Assembly: GCA_030748455.1 (NCBI GenBank)
Contig: JASMLY010000074.1
Span: forward strand, 1-7,088
DNA: 7,088 nt
From: Phycisphaerales bacterium
GTDB lineage: Bacteria; Planctomycetota; Phycisphaerae; Phycisphaerales; SM1A02
Reading direction: 5' to 3'
Position 1 is the first letter of the stretch. The number at the start of each line of letters is the position of its first letter. The position numbers and the translations under genes are program-made. This document shows, in pieces, positions 5,671-7,088 of this stretch. The notes under the pieces were generated by a model that saw only the letters and a list, made by a program, of their open reading frames with translations, was not told where the DNA came from and made no database searches.

Positions 5671-6693
5671 ATGAAAGCAGCAGTATTTCATGGTATGGAC
5701 AAGGGGCTTCTCATTGAGGATATTCCTGTTCCAGAAATTGGACCAAACGACATCCTCGTGAAAGTAGCAGCGTGTGGTGCGTGCCACACAGACCTGCATT
5801 ACATTGAACACGGAACTCCTACTTTTAAAGACCCGCCACTTGTTTTGGGGCATGAGGCATCCGGCGTGATTGACAAGGCTGGTGCAAACGTACAACATCT
5901 TGCCGAGGGTCAACGTGTGTTGATTCCCGCAGTGTTATCTTGTGGACGTTGTTCCTATTGCAGAAGTGGTCGAGAAAACATTTGCAGCGACATGAAAATG
6001 CTCGGAAATCACTTTGATGGCGCGTATGCAGAGTTTGTAGCCGTTGATGCCAAAGACGTTCTTCCTCTTGCTGACTGTATACCACTTGAAGAAGCTTCCA
6101 TTATTGCAGATGCACTTTCGACTCCATTCCACGCAGTTAAAAATAGAGCAAAGGTTCGCCCTGGCGATACCGTGGTCGTGTATGGATGTGGGGGCGTAGG
6201 AATTAACGCTGTGCAAATAGCGACTGCGTGTGGCGCGACCGTCATAGCGGTTGACATGAGTGAGAAAAAACTCGAATGGGCTCGTGAGTTTGGTGCGACG
6301 CATACGATTAATGCAAGTGAGGTTGAACGTGTCTCTAAAGCGGTAAAGAAAATGACTGGTGGTGGTGCCGATATTGCCATTGAAGTGATCGGTAATCCAA
6401 GAACAATCGAAGAAGCGTTTGAATGTTGTCGAATCGGTGGTCGTCTTTGCGTGGTTGGATACACCCACGAAAAAATTAACATCGTGGCTGGCAAAATCAT
6501 GTTTAAGGAAATGGAAATCACTGGGTCGCTTGGCTGCCCACCAGGCGAGTACGTTCCTCTAATCAAGATGGTTGAGAACGGGCAAATTGACCTGCAAAAA
6601 ATCGTGACACATCGTTTCTCACTTGATGATATTCAAGGTGCATTTGATGTGATGAAAGAAGGAAGTTCGCTGAGATCAATTGTGATCCCATAA
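5671..6693 (+). CDS. had: 6-hydroxycyclohex-1-ene-1-carboxyl-CoA dehydrogenase-like zinc alcohol dehydrogenase
   Basis: A 340-aa medium-chain dehydrogenase. Had oxidises 6-hydroxycyclohex-1-ene-1-carboxyl-CoA to the 6-oxo compound using NAD. Catalytic zinc ligands are C38 (ACGACHTD) and H61 (LGHEASG). The third ligand position, usually Cys, aligns with D147 in ADALSTPFHA. Structural zinc cysteines are C91, C94, C97 and C105. The Rossmann motif is YGCGGVG (171-177), and D195 in AVDMSEKK favours NAD. It is somewhat shorter than the roughly 368 aa I recall for Thauera Had. ATG 5671 is preceded at 6 bases by AAGGA (5660-5664). A GTG at 5644 in the same frame lies inside dch and has no such site. 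The Had identity rests strongly on its place after dch and in one operon with oah. By sequence alone it could be another alcohol dehydrogenase. Confidence 0.8.
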   Translation: MKAAVFHGMDKGLLIEDIPVPEIGPNDILVKVAACGACHTDLHYIEHGTPTFKDPPLVLGHEASGVIDKAGANVQHLAEGQRVLIPAVLSCGRCSYCRSGRENICSDMKMLGNHFDGAYAEFVAVDAKDVLPLADCIPLEEASIIADALSTPFHAVKNRAKVRPGDTVVVYGCGGVGINAVQIATACGATVIAVDMSEKKLEWAREFGATHTINASEVERVSKAVKKMTGGGADIAIEVIGNPRTIEEAFECCRIGGRLCVVGYTHEKINIVAGKIMFKEMEITGSLGCPPGEYVPLIKMVENGQIDLQKIVTHRFSLDDIQGAFDVMKEGSSLRSIVIP

Positions 6694-6729
6694 AAGTAGA
6701 TCTATGTGTAGAAAGGACAACAATCCAAC

Positions 6730-7088
6730 ATGCTAGCGAAAGGCAAACTTGGCATTCACCCGCCCGGCGCGCTTGGTGTGGCGTTCTATCTGCATGCAAA
6801 AGCAGATTGTTTTGTTGGTCGCTCTGGAAGTAAAAGTACAGAGACACTCCACAAGAATGGAATCCTTCGGTATTTGGAAGGTGATGTGATGCGAACAATC
6901 GATATTCAAGATCGAGTTTTTGCAAACCCACTTGATGCTGATGCACGCGGAAAACTTCCAGAGTTACTTTTTCTTTGCAGCACCCCCGACCAATTAGGTG
7001 AGTTCACCTTAGAAATCATCCGGTATCTCGAAAACTTGTCTTCTCGTGGGCACATGCAATCAGTGAAGGATGTTCGAGAATACGTTCC
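6730..7088 (+). CDS. Unrecognised protein with Rossmann-like N terminus, distantly reminiscent of ketopantoate reductase (3' part outside window)
   Basis: An open frame of 119 codons runs from ATG 6730 off the right edge. The start follows had by 36 bp with no terminator, and AAAGGA (6712-6717) is 12 bases upstream, slightly far. No other in-frame start lies between the upstream stop at 6709 and this ATG. The protein begins with a beta-loop-helix-beta pattern: KLGIHPPGALGVAFYL (6-21), then ADCFVGRSGS (25-34). Later LLFLCSTPDQL looks like the strand where ketopantoate reductases have LVLLAVK. If that alignment is right, the first glycine of the GxGxxG loop is replaced by proline (P11, P12) while G13 and G16 remain. 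I do not recognise it as a known partner of Oah/Dch/Had. A reductase or dehydrogenase for a ring-derived acyl-CoA is only a guess. Codon use looks like that of its neighbours. Confidence 0.75.
   Translation, partial: MLAKGKLGIHPPGALGVAFYLHAKADCFVGRSGSKSTETLHKNGILRYLEGDVMRTIDIQDRVFANPLDADARGKLPELLFLCSTPDQLGEFTLEIIRYLENLSSRGHMQSVKDVREYV

Noticed and set aside
6694..6729. Terminator after had
   Set aside because: The 36-bp gap has no stable stem and no T-run. It holds the AAAGGA ribosome site of the next gene.
5935..6946. Minus-strand open frames opposite had and the last gene
   Set aside because: They overlap each other and the zinc-dehydrogenase motifs on the plus strand. No ribosome sites or domains were seen.

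Overview
The window is a compact bacterial catabolic locus in which two divergent transcription units leave a 221-bp region at 2822-3042. The bacterial assignment rests on Shine-Dalgarno sites, sigma70-like -10 boxes, ATGA-type start/stop overlaps and a TetR regulator. Base composition is moderate, clearly below that of the GC-rich Thauera/Azoarcus relatives. I cannot name a lineage. The gene set points to CoA-thioester catabolism of an aromatic or alicyclic acid, probably by an oxygen-independent route.

Left arm, minus strand, 2821 down to the window edge: a TetR-family regulator, then the FAD subunit of a molybdenum hydroxylase (xanthine dehydrogenase/CO dehydrogenase family), then one reading frame that joins the [2Fe-2S] subunit to the molybdopterin-binding subunit. 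Each gene overlaps the next by four bases (ATGA). The joined gene runs off the left edge at base 1. The FAD subunit lacks the cysteine-rich [4Fe-4S] insertion of classical 4-hydroxybenzoyl-CoA reductase, so its substrate is open.

Centre: a divergent regulatory region with an extended -10 promoter facing right and a plausible promoter facing left. A perfect 18-bp inverted repeat sits on the predicted right-hand start site. A second copy of the same inverted-repeat pattern (CGAAC-N4-GTTCG) lies just inside the TetR gene. These are good candidates for the TetR operators.

Right arm, plus strand, 3043 to the window edge: oah-like ring hydrolase, short-chain dehydrogenase (SDR), dch-like dienoyl-CoA hydratase, had-like zinc alcohol dehydrogenase, and a truncated unrecognised gene. 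Dch, Had and Oah are the three successive enzymes of the lower benzoyl-CoA pathway. Dch hydrates cyclohexa-1,5-diene-1-carboxyl-CoA, Had oxidises the resulting 6-hydroxy compound, and Oah hydrates and opens the ring to 3-hydroxypimeloyl-CoA. The SDR could take the next step, oxidation of 3-hydroxypimeloyl-CoA. No ring-reducing benzoyl-CoA reductase is in view.

The least conventional points are the zinc-ribbon tail on the Oah-like protein, the [2Fe-2S]-Mo fusion beside a separate FAD subunit, the paired operators, and the final gene, whose Rossmann-like start has prolines in its glycine motif. No RNA genes, mobile elements, CRISPR arrays or convincing terminators were seen. Apart from the 221-bp regulatory region, no gap between genes exceeds about 40 bp.
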